Assembly (NCBI GenBank): GCA_017306155.1
Contig: JAFKJB010000004.1
Location: 124,001-188,000 of the forward strand
Direction of reading: 5' to 3'
DNA from: Nitrosospira multiformis
Lineage (GTDB): Bacteria > Pseudomonadota > Gammaproteobacteria > Burkholderiales > Nitrosomonadaceae
DNA: 64,000 nucleotides
Each line of letters begins with the position of its first letter. Within the stretch, counting starts at the first letter, position 1. The notes below the pieces were generated by a model. It did no database searches. It was not told where the DNA came from and worked only from the letters and a program-made list of their open reading frames with translations. This document shows positions 20,874 through 32,063 of the stretch, in pieces. The position numbers and the translations under genes were made by a program.

Positions 20874-22082
20874 CTACCGCGTCAGCAGGACTGGCCTGAT
20901 TGAAAGCGCTGCGGCGATCTTGTCCGCATCCTTTCTGGCCAGGACACGGTCTGGATAAGGGCCCGCATGGACCTTGAACAGGCCGTCCTTTGCCACGATA
21001 TCCAGGCCCGTCATCAGCGATGGTAATTGATTTCGCATGCGGACGACAAAATTATCCGCATTGTCATATGCATTGAAGGCCCCCAGCTGCAGGTAGATCC
21101 CCGCAGGAATGGCAGCAGGTGCTTCGGGAGATGGAACAGCGGCATCCTCCCCGGTACGACTGGCGGCAGGCGTATCGGCTACTGCCGGCGCAAACGAAGT
21201 CTGGAATAAACCCGGCTGCGCTTCAGTGGACTCCGGTCCGGCAGTGATCACTACCGATTGGTCAGCTACGATTCCTGTTTCTCCGTTTGGACTAGCGGGA
21301 GAACTGGCTGGAGACCTGGAAGTACGGGATGCTGAACCTGGATACTGGGCAGGGGCTGCTGCGGCAAGCCGCGTGAAACTATCCGTTCCGGGTACAATGG
21401 ATTCCACTTCGACCAGACCGCTGCCCCCGCCCAGTACCTCCAGTTTGTATGCGGCTGTATAGGAAAGGTCAATGAGGCGGCTGGAGAGGAAAGGCCCTCT
21501 GTCATTGACACGCACCACCACGGATTTTCCGTTCGCCATGCTTGTCACGCGTACGTAGCTCGGAATGGGGAGGGTGGGGTGTGCGGCCGTCATGGCATAC
21601 ATATCATAGACCTCCCCCGAAGCGGTCTTCTGCCCGTGATAGCGGCGCCCATACCAGGATGCCATTCCCCGCGTTTTATAGCGCTCGTGACGCGTCATCG
21701 GTTTATACCGTTTTCCGAGAGCCGAATAAGGCCGCATGGTGGAGGCGCGCAAAGGTTCTTCCCGGGGAACGGCATCAGGAACCAGATGGAGATCGGCAGG
21801 CGGATTGTCATCGGGACCATCGTCCAGGTAATAACCCCCGCCTTTTTTCTTCTCTCTGGACAGAGTGGAGATCGATGAAGACGATGAAGGCTTCGGGTTC
21901 TTCTCCGCGCTTTTCTCCAGCTTGAAAAAGGTGCCGCAGCCGGTAAGGAAAAGGGGGATGGCCAGTGCAGCCATCCAGGCGGCGCATCGTTTGGCAGTCA
22001 GCTGCGCTGTTGACTGTGGAGTTGGCCGCCCAATTGAGTGCAAGGGGAGCCGGCAGGCAAGGTCTGTATCCATAAGTATCAC
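20874..22082 (-). CDS. rlpA: RlpA-family septal ring lipoprotein with SPOR domain
   Basis: A 402-residue lipoprotein: the lipobox LTGC places the acylated Cys at residue 49. A double-psi beta-barrel domain (GMASWYGRRYHGQKTASGE to DRGPF) carries the His of AAHPTLP and the Asp of VNDRGPF, as in lytic transglycosylase RlpA acting on denuded glycan. A Ser/Pro-rich linker is followed by a C-terminal SPOR domain (GIYLQLGAFNAYDNADNF) that binds septal glycan. It starts at GTG 22082, overlapping the rodA stop (GTGA), or at ATG 22073. It is the last gene of the rod-shape operon. Confidence 0.9.
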   Translation of the reverse strand: MILMDTDLACRLPLHSIGRPTPQSTAQLTAKRCAAWMAALAIPLFLTGCGTFFKLEKSAEKNPKPSSSSSISTLSREKKKGGGYYLDDGPDDNPPADLHLVPDAVPREEPLRASTMRPYSALGKRYKPMTRHERYKTRGMASWYGRRYHGQKTASGEVYDMYAMTAAHPTLPIPSYVRVTSMANGKSVVVRVNDRGPFLSSRLIDLSYTAAYKLEVLGGGSGLVEVESIVPGTDSFTRLAAAAPAQYPGSASRTSRSPASSPASPNGETGIVADQSVVITAGPESTEAQPGLFQTSFAPAVADTPAASRTGEDAAVPSPEAPAAIPAGIYLQLGAFNAYDNADNFVVRMRNQLPSLMTGLDIVAKDGLFKVHAGPYPDRVLARKDADKIAAALSIRPVLLTR

Positions 22083-23179
22083 GTCTTAACAAGCTTCGGA
22101 TGAGTCTGGATACTCATCAAAATACCAAATCCCAGCAACATTGTCACCATTGATGTGCCGCCATAGCTGATCAGGGGCAAAGGCACCCCTACCACGGGCA
22201 GAATGCCGATGACCATGCCTATGTTGACGAAGATGTAGGTGAAGAAAGTCAGGGTAATGGAGGCGGCGATGAGGCGAGTGAACTGGGTTGGAGCGTTGGC
22301 GGCAATCACCATCCCGCGGGCGATGAGAGTCAGATACAACACCAGCAGCAGCAGGTTGCCGATCAGACCGAATTCTTCGGAGAATACCGCGAAGATGAAA
22401 TCGGTGCTCCTTTCCGGCAGGAACGCAAGATGGGTCTGGGTGCCTTGCTGCCAGCCCTTGCCCAGTACGCCCCCGGAGCCGATGGCAATCGTGGACTGGA
22501 TGGTATGGTAGCCGGCGCCGAGCGCGTCCTGCGACGGATCAAGAAGCGTCATGACGCGCTTGCGCTGATAATCATGCAACATGGACCAGAGCAGCGGAAG
22601 GCTTGCCCCCCCCGCAATCGCCACCGTCGCCATGATGCGCCAGGATAATCCTGAGAAGAACAGGACATAAAAACCGCTGGAGGCGATGAGTAGCGCGGTT
22701 CCAAGATCAGGCTGGCGCAGGATCAACAGTACCGGAGCCAGCAGCAGCAGGGTGGCCACGCCGTAATCCCGCAGCCGCAAGGTTGTCTCGTGCTTGTCGA
22801 AGTACCAGGCCATCATCAGCGGCACGGCAATTTTCATCAGTTCGGAAGGCTGGATGCGGGTTACGCCGAGGTTCAGCCAGCGCCTTGCGCCATTGTTGAC
22901 CTCTCCGAACAGCGCAACACAGAGCAGCAGGAAAAGGCCGGCAGCATATAACGGTAAGGCGATCCGCATGATATGCTCCAGCGGAATGTTGGCCACCAGC
23001 CACATCACGCCAAGCGCGACCAGCATATTGATCGCCTGACTCGTGACGCGCGCGCTATTGGCATCCGTTGCGCTGAAAAGCGTGATAAGTCCCGTTGCCA
23101 TGAGCAGGAGAATTCCGCAAAGCAGAAAACCATCGATGTAGCGCGTAAAGTAGTGCCCTGCGTGCGGGAGTCTAGCCAT
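22079..23179 (-). CDS. rodA: rod-shape SEDS peptidoglycan glycosyltransferase RodA
   Basis: A protein of about 366 residues with ten transmembrane segments, polymerising lipid II in the elongasome with PBP2. FLPERSTDFIFAVFSEEFG contains the catalytic Asp region of SEDS proteins, and PLPLISYGGTSMV is the conserved C-terminal motif. I place the start at ATG 23179 (MARLPHAGHYF), overlapping the last eight bases of mrdA; the frame is open further upstream. This overlap suggests translational coupling. Confidence 0.95.
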   Translation of the reverse strand: MARLPHAGHYFTRYIDGFLLCGILLLMATGLITLFSATDANSARVTSQAINMLVALGVMWLVANIPLEHIMRIALPLYAAGLFLLLCVALFGEVNNGARRWLNLGVTRIQPSELMKIAVPLMMAWYFDKHETTLRLRDYGVATLLLLAPVLLILRQPDLGTALLIASSGFYVLFFSGLSWRIMATVAIAGGASLPLLWSMLHDYQRKRVMTLLDPSQDALGAGYHTIQSTIAIGSGGVLGKGWQQGTQTHLAFLPERSTDFIFAVFSEEFGLIGNLLLLVLYLTLIARGMVIAANAPTQFTRLIAASITLTFFTYIFVNIGMVIGILPVVGVPLPLISYGGTSMVTMLLGFGILMSIQTHPKLVKT

Positions 23180-25118
23180 GCCCGCCCCCCTCGTCCTGCT
23201 GATGCCGGTGTTCTTCATCCTCTTCTTCGTCCACCTGATCGACAGGCTGCGCAGCCGCTTCCTTAGGCAGTTTACCCAGCAGATAGTAATCCATCACCAC
23301 GCGGGCAATCGGTGCTGCTGCCGAACCGCCATGGCCCCCGTTTTCCACCAGTACGGACAGTGCGATTCTGGGGTTTTCAGCGGGGGCGTAGCTTACAAAA
23401 AGCGCATGATCACGATGCCGTTCATCGAGCTTGCTTTCCTCATATTTTTCCCCCTGTTTTACCCCAATCACCTGCGCAGTCCCCGTTTTTCCGGCAAAGG
23501 TATAAGCAGCGCCTGTACCTGCGACCGCAGCTGTTCCGCCCGGACGGGTTACATCGACCAGCGCATTATGTACCGCCTTCAAATTGGCGGGGTCCAGCTT
23601 GAGCCGGTACAGCGGACTTGTGCCGAATTCACGTATGACCCGGTTGTTGCTGTCCATGACCTGCTTGACGAGATGGGGGCGGAACGCAGCGCCGTTGCCG
23701 GCGAGAACGGCAGTTGCAAATGCCAGTTGCAGCGGCGTGGCCAGATTATAACCCTGCCCGATCCCGACAGAAATCGTATCGCCGGGAAACCATTTCTGTT
23801 TATGCCGTTCCATTTTCCATGCCTGGGAGGGCAACAGGCCGGCGGCTTCGCCTTCGATATCGATCCCGGTCTTTTTTCCCAACCCGAACTGACTGGTAAA
23901 ATTGTAGATATTATCGATCCCGAGGTCATGAGCCAGCGAATAGTAATAGGTGTCGCAGGAGATAACCAGCGATTTGTGCAGGTCCACGAGACCGTGGCCG
24001 CCGGCTTTCCAGTCCCGAAAACGGTGGGTGCTTCCGGGCAGGCTGAAGTAGCCGGGATCGCTGATCGTGCTTTCCGGCGAAAGCTTTTTGAGTTCCAGGC
24101 CAGCCAGGGCCATGAAGGGTTTGAATGTCGAGCCCGGTGGGTACAACCCGCGCAAGGCGCGATTGTTCAGTGGCCGGTCAAGGGAATTATTCAGCAATTC
24201 CCAATTCTCCGTGTCGATCCCGTCTACGAAAAGATTCGGATCGAACCCCGGTCTGCTCACGAATGCGAGTACGTCTCCCGTTGTCGGTTCTATGGCGACA
24301 AGTGCGCCGCGCCGGTCGCCAAACGCCTTTTCCGCGACTTCCTGCAATTTGAAATCGAGCGATAGCTTGAGATTCTTGCCCGCAGCCGGCGGTGTGCGGG
24401 ATATGACGCGAATTGAACGGCCGGCTGCATCGGTTTCCATCTCCTCGATTCCGGCGATGCCATGCAACTCTCTCTCGTAGCTCTGCTCGATGCCGATTTT
24501 CCCCATGTGCTGGGAACCGCGGTAATTGGCGAGCTCGCTGTTAGCCTCCAGTCGTTCCAGATCTTTGTCATTGATGCGCCCTATGTAGCCCACTACGTGA
24601 GAGGCGAATTCGCCTTTAGGATACTGGCGGAACGGCCGCGCCTTGATTTCCACTTCCGGAAAGCGATAGCGGTTGACGGCGAAGCGGGCGACCTCCACGT
24701 CCGATAATCGCGTGCGGATAGGCAGGCTCTCGAATCTTCTGTTCTCTTCCATCAATTTCTTGAACCGCTTGCGGTCGCGCGCAGATATCTCCACTACCGT
24801 CGTCAACTCATTGATGAGGCGCTCGAGATTCCTGATCCTGCTCGGAACGATTTCGAGCGTGTAGGCAGAATAATTATGAGCGAGCACGACGCCATTGCGA
24901 TCAAAAATCAGGCCGCGGTTGGGAACGATCGGCGCAATGGAGATGCGATTGGCTTCCGCCAGAGTGTGATAGTGCTCACGCTGAGAAACCTGCAGGTAAA
25001 AGAAGCGTGCGAACAGCAGCAGGAAGAGCAGCAGCATGAAGCCGGCGCTTATCGCCAGCCGCAGGCGGAAATTTTCTAACTCACGCGAGTAGCTTCGAAG
25101 CTCGATTCTGTGATTCAT
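23172..25118 (-). CDS. mrdA: penicillin-binding protein 2 (elongasome transpeptidase)
   Basis: A protein of about 648 residues, with an N-terminal membrane anchor (residues 20-40), a pedestal domain and a transpeptidase domain. The catalytic Ser is in PPGSTFKP (SxxK, near residue 330), the second motif is SCDTYYYS and the third is KTGTAQ. It cross-links new peptidoglycan along the cell side. The start is ATG 25118, overlapping the mreD stop by ATGA; open frame upstream of this is inside mreD. The C-terminal tail is very acidic (DQVDEEEDEEHRHQQDEGGG), which is unusual and could be cytologically exposed in the periplasm. Confidence 0.96.
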   Translation of the reverse strand: MNHRIELRSYSRELENFRLRLAISAGFMLLLFLLLFARFFYLQVSQREHYHTLAEANRISIAPIVPNRGLIFDRNGVVLAHNYSAYTLEIVPSRIRNLERLINELTTVVEISARDRKRFKKLMEENRRFESLPIRTRLSDVEVARFAVNRYRFPEVEIKARPFRQYPKGEFASHVVGYIGRINDKDLERLEANSELANYRGSQHMGKIGIEQSYERELHGIAGIEEMETDAAGRSIRVISRTPPAAGKNLKLSLDFKLQEVAEKAFGDRRGALVAIEPTTGDVLAFVSRPGFDPNLFVDGIDTENWELLNNSLDRPLNNRALRGLYPPGSTFKPFMALAGLELKKLSPESTISDPGYFSLPGSTHRFRDWKAGGHGLVDLHKSLVISCDTYYYSLAHDLGIDNIYNFTSQFGLGKKTGIDIEGEAAGLLPSQAWKMERHKQKWFPGDTISVGIGQGYNLATPLQLAFATAVLAGNGAAFRPHLVKQVMDSNNRVIREFGTSPLYRLKLDPANLKAVHNALVDVTRPGGTAAVAGTGAAYTFAGKTGTAQVIGVKQGEKYEESKLDERHRDHALFVSYAPAENPRIALSVLVENGGHGGSAAAPIARVVMDYYLLGKLPKEAAAQPVDQVDEEEDEEHRHQQDEGGGHG

Positions 25119-25636
25119 CTTGCATCGGAAGCAGACCAGAGTTTCTGCGGTGCTCTCAGTATGGCTGAGAGAAGCGGCCACAGCAACGTGCCGACAATAC
25201 TGCCAAGAAAGAAGTTCCAGCCGGGAAAGGGAGAACCGGCAATGAGGGCGGCAAGAAGCGTGACGATCTGTCCTGAAAGCAGAACCAGTCCTATCTGGGG
25301 AGCTTGTTTATACCCCTCGAAGATACCCATGCGCCGGTTGAAAACCAGTGCCATGAACGCCATTACACTGTACCCAAGCGCGTGCTGCCCGAAAGTGCTG
25401 GCATTGCTGAGATCCATGAGCAGGCCCATCCAGAATGCCATGCTGATACCAACACGCTGGGGTTCGTTGACATACCAGTAAAGCATCACCAGCGCGACAA
25501 AATCGGGCTGCAGCGTCCGCGCGGTGCCTGTCAGCGGTATGAGATTCAGGAGTAGTGCCACGATCAGGCTGAGCATGATGAACCAGCCTTTGGCCGGCAT
25601 CAGGATTTCGTGCCTGGGTAGGTTAGCGAGCGTCAC
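25115..25636 (-). CDS. mreD: rod-shape-determining membrane protein MreD
   Basis: A 173-residue inner-membrane protein with about five helices (RTLQPDFVALVMLYWYVNEP and the following GLLMDLSNASTFGQHALGYS are typical of MreD). It couples MreC to the cytoplasmic machinery. Start GTG 25636 overlaps the mreC stop (GTGA), and its own stop overlaps mrdA, so it is translationally coupled on both sides. Confidence 0.92.
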   Translation of the reverse strand: MTLANLPRHEILMPAKGWFIMLSLIVALLLNLIPLTGTARTLQPDFVALVMLYWYVNEPQRVGISMAFWMGLLMDLSNASTFGQHALGYSVMAFMALVFNRRMGIFEGYKQAPQIGLVLLSGQIVTLLAALIAGSPFPGWNFFLGSIVGTLLWPLLSAILRAPQKLWSASDAR

Positions 25637-26526
25637 TGTCTTTTCGCTTCCTGGGGTGACTTCATTTTGGCCGCTTCTGCCGGCGTTCCGGTGCGAGGCG
25701 CTGGCGTGGAAAGGATTAACAGTTGCCGGTTCTGATTCACGCCGGCAGCAGGCGTGCAGGTGATGCGCGCAAAGATATAGTTGGGATTACGGTCGATCTG
25801 GGATACTACAGCAACGGGAAGTCCCGGAGGATAGACGCCATCTATCCCGGATGTAACCAGCACGTCCCCTTCCCGAATGTCAGTGTTGATTGCCATATAC
25901 CTCAACTCCAGCCCTCCTTCCCTGCCGGTGCCTGATATGATGGAACGCAGGCCGTTGCGTACCACCTGTACAGGAACGGAATGGTCTCTGTCCGTGAGGA
26001 GAGTCACTTCCGAGGCCAGCGGGTAGTTGCGGGTAACCTGCCCCACTACGCCGATATCGTCCACGACGGCCTGGCCCGCCTCGATTCCGCTCATGCTGCC
26101 CTTGTCAAGCAATACCTTGCGATTGAATGGATCATGCGGCACGCGCAGGATTTCCGCCACCGTTACCTTGTTTTTTATACGTTGCGTCGCATTCAGGAGC
26201 TTGCGCAGCTGGGTATTCTCGGCTTCCAGCGCACGCAGCCGGAGGAGCTGGCCTTTGTCAACGAGATGCTGCTGCTTGAGACGCGCATTTTCTTCCGCTA
26301 TCTCGCTATGCTGGAAGAGCTCGCTTGCAGAAGCGTACATTGACAGGGGCACCTGAGCCAGTTTTTGCAACGGATAAACTATCACGGAGAAAATTTCCCG
26401 TACGCCGCCGAGATATTTGGATCGGCTATCCAGTGTCATCAGGAGCAGTGACAGTATGACAAAAAAGGCCGTCCGAGCCAGCAAACTGGGGCTATGTCTG
26501 AAAAACCGGGGGGAGATTTCTATCAT
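25633..26526 (-). CDS. mreC: rod-shape-determining protein MreC
   Basis: A 297-residue bitopic protein: an N-terminal anchor (residues 15-33), a coiled coil (about 70-115, EIAEENARLKQQHLVDKGQ) and a periplasmic beta domain (VPHDPFNRKVLLDKGSMSGIEAGQ). It binds and activates PBP2 and forms filaments outside the membrane. It follows mreB by about 85 bases. Confidence 0.95.
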   Translation of the reverse strand: MIEISPRFFRHSPSLLARTAFFVILSLLLMTLDSRSKYLGGVREIFSVIVYPLQKLAQVPLSMYASASELFQHSEIAEENARLKQQHLVDKGQLLRLRALEAENTQLRKLLNATQRIKNKVTVAEILRVPHDPFNRKVLLDKGSMSGIEAGQAVVDDIGVVGQVTRNYPLASEVTLLTDRDHSVPVQVVRNGLRSIISGTGREGGLELRYMAINTDIREGDVLVTSGIDGVYPPGLPVAVVSQIDRNPNYIFARITCTPAAGVNQNRQLLILSTPAPRTGTPAEAAKMKSPQEAKRQ

Positions 26527-26611
26527 GTGCGAAATTTTATGTTCCCGATCTTCAGATACTGGAAGGTACGGCGCATATTGAAGGCGGTAGTGTAGCGCAG
26601 TTCAAAGGTTA

Positions 26612-27673
<1,062 letters not shown>

Positions 27674-27781
27674 TTACGGAATCCGTCGCGGAGGATAGTG
27701 ATTAAAAGCGGGTGAAAAGAATCGGGCTATGATACTCTATTAGCTATTTGAATATAAGGGTTATAAAGGATTTCGCCGGAA

Positions 27782-28069
27782 ATGTCTCTGTCCCTGGATG
27801 ATGTAAAACGGGTTGCAAATCTGGCGCGCATCGAGATCAGCGAAGATGAGGCGCGCCAGACGCTGATCCAGTTATCAGGCATATTTGGCCTCATCGAGCA
27901 GATGCAGGCAGTGGAGACATCCGCGATCACTCCCATGTCGCATGCGCAGGATGTGATGCAACGTCTGCGGGCAGATGCAGTCACGGAAATCGATCAGCGC
28001 GAGTTGTTCCAGTCGGTAGCTCCCCAGGTAGAAGCGGGACTTTATCTGGTGCCTAAAGTTATCGAGTAA
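27782..28069 (+). CDS. gatC: Asp-tRNA(Asn)/Glu-tRNA(Gln) amidotransferase subunit C
   Basis: A 95-residue helical protein that wraps around GatA and Gat[19 protein letters not shown] at the start and [15 protein letters not shown] are the family pattern; the end ([19 protein letters not shown]) matches the GatA-contacting tail. First gene of gatCAB, which implies charging of tRNA-Gln and/or tRNA-Asn by transamidation. Confidence 0.95.
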   Translation: MSLSLDDVKRVANLARIEISEDEARQTLIQLSGIFGLIEQMQAVETSAITPMSHAQDVMQRLRADAVTEIDQRELFQSVAPQVEAGLYLVPKVIE

Positions 28070-28172
28070 CGCCACGCAGGATCTCTGCGGGCCGCTCCCC
28101 TGCAACTCCCACTCCTTCCAGGAGCCTTTTTCACTTTTTGCTTCATTTTGCTTCATCCAGCGAAAACCAGCC

Positions 28173-29624
28173 ATGTTGAACGCCAGCCTCAAGCAACTTT
28201 CCGCGATGCTTGCCGCAAGTAAAATTTCCAGCGTTGAGCTGACCGGCGAATTTCTCAAGCGTTCCCGGGCGCTTAATCCCGCATACAATGCCTTCATCAC
28301 CCTTGATGAAGAGACGAGCCTCGCCCAGGCGCAGGCCGCAGATACCCTGATCGCATCCGGGCGCGGGCAATCACTGACCGGCATTCCCATTGCGCAAAAG
28401 GATATCTTTTGTACCAAGGGCTGGCTCACTAGCTGCGGGTCGAAAATGCTGTCGAATTTCATCTCGCCCTATGATGCTCACGTGATTGGGCGCTTCAATG
28501 CCGCGGGTGCGGTCAATATTGGTAAAACCAATATGGACGAATTCGCCATGGGTTCCAGTAATGAAACCTCCTTTTACGGGCCGGTAAAAAATCCCTGGGA
28601 TACTGCGGCCGTGCCAGGGGGCAGTTCCGGCGGTTCCGCCTGCGCAGTGGCAGCACGCATGGCGCCTGCCGCGACCGGGACGGACACGGGTGGTTCAATC
28701 CGGCAGCCGGCGGCGTTATGCGGTATTTCCGGTCTCAAGCCGACATACGGGCTGGTATCGCGCTATGGCATGATCGCCTTCGCATCCAGTCTCGATCAGG
28801 CTGGGCCGATGGCCAAATCAGCGGAAGACCTGGCGTTGATGCTCAATGTCATGGCAGGCTTCGATGCCCGCGATTCAACCAGTCTTGAACGCGAACCGGA
28901 AGATTACGCGCGCGATCTGGAAAAGCCGCTCGAAGGTCTGCGCATTGGTCTGCCGAGGGAGTATTTCGTCAAGGAAATAGACGAGGATGTGGCGCGCGCG
29001 GTAGAAGCTGCTATCGGCCAGTATCGCAAGCTGGGAGCCAAAACGGTAGAGGTGTCGCTGCCCAACACGAAGCTTTCGGTTCCGGTTTATTACGTGCTTG
29101 CTCCCGCCGAAGCTTCGAGCAATCTGTCGCGCTTTGATGGCGTACGCTATGGCTATCGTGCTCCCGATTATCTGGATATCAATGACATGTATCGAAAAAC
29201 CCGTGCGCAGGGCTTCGGCGCAGAGGTGAAGCGACGCATCCTGATCGGCACTTATGTGCTGTCGCATGGGTATTATGACGCGTACTACATCCAGGCGCAG
29301 AAGCTGCGCCGCCTGATGGCGCAGGATTTCGCCGAGGCATTCAAGCAGTGCGACATTATCATGGGGCCGACTTCCCCTACGGTGGCATTCAACCTTGGAG
29401 AGAGAAGCAGCGATCCGGTTCAGATGTACTTATCCGATGCCTACACCATTGCAGTCAACCTGGCGGGCTTGCCCGCCATGTCCATTCCGGTCGGCTTCGG
29501 TCATAAAAACAGACCGGTTGGATTGCACATTATCGGCAATTATTTTTCCGAGGCACAAATGTTGAACGTCGCGCATCAATATCAGCTTGCATCGGACTGG
29601 CATACGCGGATGCCGAAGGAGTAG
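28173..29624 (+). CDS. gatA: Asp-tRNA(Asn)/Glu-tRNA(Gln) amidotransferase subunit A
   Basis: A 483-residue amidase-signature enzyme that releases ammonia from glutamine for the GatB site. The Ser-cisSer-Lys triad is visible: Lys in [10 protein letters not shown], the cis-Ser in GGSSGGSAC and the nucleophilic Ser in [14 protein letters not shown]. The length is normal. It begins 103 bases after gatC. Confidence 0.98.
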   Translation: MLNASLKQLSAMLAASKISSVELTGEFLKRSRALNPAYNAFITLDEETSLAQAQAADTLIASGRGQSLTGIPIAQKDIFCTKGWLTSCGSKMLSNFISPYDAHVIGRFNAAGAVNIGKTNMDEFAMGSSNETSFYGPVKNPWDTAAVPGGSSGGSACAVAARMAPAATGTDTGGSIRQPAALCGISGLKPTYGLVSRYGMIAFASSLDQAGPMAKSAEDLALMLNVMAGFDARDSTSLEREPEDYARDLEKPLEGLRIGLPREYFVKEIDEDVARAVEAAIGQYRKLGAKTVEVSLPNTKLSVPVYYVLAPAEASSNLSRFDGVRYGYRAPDYLDINDMYRKTRAQGFGAEVKRRILIGTYVLSHGYYDAYYIQAQKLRRLMAQDFAEAFKQCDIIMGPTSPTVAFNLGERSSDPVQMYLSDAYTIAVNLAGLPAMSIPVGFGHKNRPVGLHIIGNYFSEAQMLNVAHQYQLASDWHTRMPKE

Positions 29625-29723
29625 GGGAGCAGGTTTGGCCGATGGTGGCGGCCTGGTTCAAGCTGCTGTTCGTCCCGCGCGCGGTTGTCATAAAGCCTCT
29701 GTATCAGGAAAGGGTATTCTAAA

Positions 29724-31214
29724 ATGCAATGGGAAACCGTTATCGGTCTTGAAGTTCATGCCCAGCTCTCGACCGAGTCCAAGATATTCTCCGGCGCTTC
29801 GACCGCTTTTGGCGCCGCGCCCAACGCGGAAGCCTGCGCTGTCGATCTCGCGCTGCCGGGTGTGCTGCCGGTATTGAATCGCGGCGCGGTGGAGCGTGCA
29901 ATCAGGTTTGGTCTGGCAGTAGGAGCAAAAATCAATTCGCCTTCCATTTTTGCCCGCAAGAATTATTTTTACCCTGACCTGCCCAAGGGTTATCAGATCA
30001 GCCAATACGAATTGCCGGTGGTCGAGGGGGGGCATATTCAGCTTCAGATCGTCCAGGATGGAAAGGAACAGGAAAAAACCGTGCGGCTCGTGCGGGCACA
30101 CCTGGAGGAGGATGCCGGCAAGTCGTTGCATGAGGATTTTCATGGCATGAGCGGCATCGATCTCAATCGCGCCGGCACACCCCTGCTTGAGATCGTTTCC
30201 GAACCGGATATGCGCAGCAGCGCCGAAGCGGTAGTGTATGCAAAGATACTGCATTCGCTCGTACGCTGGATCGGCATCTGCGATGGCAATATGCAGGAAG
30301 GTTCCTTTCGCTGCGATGCCAACGTATCCGTGCGGCCGCAGGGGTCGGACAAGCTCGGTACCCGCTGCGAAATAAAGAACCTCAACTCGTTCCGTTTTCT
30401 CGAGAAGGCGATCGATTACGAGGCCAGGCGGCAGATCGAAATCCTCGAAGACGGGGGGGCCATACAGCAACAGACGCGCCTCTTCGATCCGGAAAAGGGT
30501 GAAACACGCGCGATGAGAAGCAAGGAAGATGCGCAGGATTACCGCTATTTTCCCGATCCGGACCTGCTGCCGCTCGAGATTTCCGGAAGCTGGATCGAGG
30601 AGGTGAAGAAAGCACTGCCCGAACTGCCGCAGCAAATGCGAAACCGGTTCGAGCATGACTATGGACTTTCCATGTACGATGCGCTCGCGCTCACCGCCGA
30701 TCGCGACAACTCGGAATATTATGAGGCAGTTGCGGAAAAGCTTCCTTTCGACCCTAAACTGTGCGCAAACTGGGTAATGGGGGAAGTATCGGCCTATCTC
30801 AATAATGAAGGAAAGTCGTTCGATTTCTGCCCGTTATCTCCCGCACAGCTTGCCCAGCTTCTTCTGCGCATCAAGGATGGAACCATCTCTGGAAAGATCG
30901 CCAAGGATGTATTCAGGCAGATGTGGGCGCAGGTAAGTGCGGAGAGCATTTCGTGGAAGAATCGCAAGGGAGTGGATGAGAACCTTGCAGACCGGATCAT
31001 CGAATCACAGGGATTGAAACAGATATCCGATTCAAACGCATTGGAGAAATTGGTGCAGGAGGTGCTGACAGCCAATCCGAAATCAGTGGAGGAATTCAAG
31101 GCGGGCAAGGAAAAAGCCTTCAATGCCCTGGTCGGTCAAGTGATGAAGGCCGCCAAGGGCAAGGCGAATCCAGCGCAGGTAAATGAGATATTGAGGAAGA
31201 AACTGACGGAATAG
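29724..31214 (+). CDS. gatB: Asp-tRNA(Asn)/Glu-tRNA(Gln) amidotransferase subunit B
   Basis: A 496-residue subunit that phosphorylates and amidates the mischarged aminoacyl-tRNA. It opens [20 protein letters not shown] and has [18 protein letters not shown] and the [12 protein letters not shown] strand, all GatB signatures. The C-terminal YqeY-like tail domain (residues 400-496, ending VNEILRKKL) binds the tRNA elbow. Last gene of gatCAB. Confidence 0.98.
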   Translation: MQWETVIGLEVHAQLSTESKIFSGASTAFGAAPNAEACAVDLALPGVLPVLNRGAVERAIRFGLAVGAKINSPSIFARKNYFYPDLPKGYQISQYELPVVEGGHIQLQIVQDGKEQEKTVRLVRAHLEEDAGKSLHEDFHGMSGIDLNRAGTPLLEIVSEPDMRSSAEAVVYAKILHSLVRWIGICDGNMQEGSFRCDANVSVRPQGSDKLGTRCEIKNLNSFRFLEKAIDYEARRQIEILEDGGAIQQQTRLFDPEKGETRAMRSKEDAQDYRYFPDPDLLPLEISGSWIEEVKKALPELPQQMRNRFEHDYGLSMYDALALTADRDNSEYYEAVAEKLPFDPKLCANWVMGEVSAYLNNEGKSFDFCPLSPAQLAQLLLRIKDGTISGKIAKDVFRQMWAQVSAESISWKNRKGVDENLADRIIESQGLKQISDSNALEKLVQEVLTANPKSVEEFKAGKEKAFNALVGQVMKAAKGKANPAQVNEILRKKLTE

Positions 31215-31705
31215 GTCAATGACTGGACTGGACGAACCGGGAAACGAGCAGGAATGTTTTATCTTCGCCCTGATAGAAGCAGAAGTGCTTGCCAGTTCCA
31301 TAGTCCTGTGGAAAGAGGATATACAACGTGACCGCTTGTCCCGCCTTCTACGAATGTCACAAGAGGAAGGCGAAGTCCGTGCATTATTGAGTCAGCACAG
31401 CGGGCAAACAGTACGAACGTCATATTGGCTGAAGCCGGTGTCAAGTGACGTTCAAAGCGCGCCATTGCTGGATGTGGGTCGGATCCAGCTGGATTCAGCG
31501 TCAAGCTCGGAATGACAGGATTCATAATATTTCTGGCCGGCCAATAACAGTCTTCCCTGTTGCCGGCTATTGCCGTATTAACATTACGCAGCGACTATCG
31601 CCCCAGCGAACATCGTTCGCCGCCTCAAGCTTCGTCAGCCATTCTTTCCGAATCTCAGAAGAATTCTTTGAAGGGAACCTAGCTGATCAATAAGTGTCTA
31701 CACAG
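31215..31705. other. intergenic region downstream of gatB
   Basis: The short open frames here (for example plus 31219-31515) lack recognisable products. The middle part contains a REP-like palindromic repeat (31481-31520). The right end leads into the regulated region of the small ORF at 31783. Confidence 0.4.
31481..31520. repeat. REP-like intergenic palindrome
   Basis: GGATTCAGCGTCAAGCTCGGAATGAC resembles, over its two halves, the widespread proteobacterial repeat whose core is a GGATTCC...GGAATGAC palindrome. This is pattern recognition, as no second identical copy lies in the window. Confidence 0.3.
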
Positions 31706-31750
31706 TAACGTAACAAAAAAATAACAATTTCTTAACAATACAGCTATGAT
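31706..31750 (+). promoter_or_regulatory. TAACA direct-repeat array with -10 box
   Basis: TAACA occurs at 31711, 31722 and 31733, exactly 11 bases apart, with a further TAACG at 31706. Eight bases after the last repeat is TATGAT (31745-31750), while no good -35 hexamer is present. Direct repeats at 11-base pitch replacing a -35 box are the hallmark of promoters activated by OmpR/PhoB-family response regulators (PhoB, PmrA, CpxR). The regulator here is unknown. Confidence 0.5.
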
Positions 31751-31782
31751 AAACGTGTCTTTCACCACAAGGAGAAAGGGCG

Positions 31783-31860
31783 ATGAAAATAGGAAAACTT
31801 CTTACTGTTTCGTATTTGATGGGCATGACGGTAGCACTGGTGGCGGCAGCGTTCCTCTGA
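31783..31860 (+). CDS. 25-residue predicted single-pass membrane peptide
   Basis: The ORF MKIGKLLTVSYLMGMT...VALVAAAFL starts with ATG, has AAGGAGAAAGG at good spacing, and ends in TGA at 31860. Two Lys near the N-terminus followed by about 20 hydrophobic residues predict a single inner-membrane helix with a cytoplasmic N-terminus. It has its own -10 box and repeat array upstream and a terminator downstream, so it looks like an independent short transcript of about 200 bases. I know no family for it; a regulatory role on a membrane partner, as for other bacterial microproteins, is inference. Confidence 0.5.
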   Translation: MKIGKLLTVSYLMGMTVALVAAAFL

Positions 31861-31935
31861 TCCTGAGACCGCGACGGGGAATGACCCCTCCTCCTGTAAC
31901 CCCTGAATGGTCCGGATTGTAACTGCTGACGGTAC

Positions 31936-31967
31936 ACCCCATCCGCTTTCATAAGGATGGGGTTTTT
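31936..31967 (+). terminator. Rho-independent terminator after the micro-ORF
   Basis: A nine-base perfect stem (ACCCCATCC, 31936-31944, with GGATGGGGT, 31955-31963) has a ten-base loop and is followed by a T run. It lies 75 bases after the stop of the small ORF. Confidence 0.8.
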
Positions 31968-32063
31968 GCTGTAAAGCCGGCAGCCCAATGAGTAGCCGGA
32001 TGACTCCCTGTTTGAAGGTTGACCGGCCCATCACTCTACTTTGCCCGGAAGAAAGTTTATTTA

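Noticed and set aside
31219-31515. A 98-codon frame directly after gatB.
   Set aside because: It runs through a REP-like repeat and lacks any known domain; probably chance.
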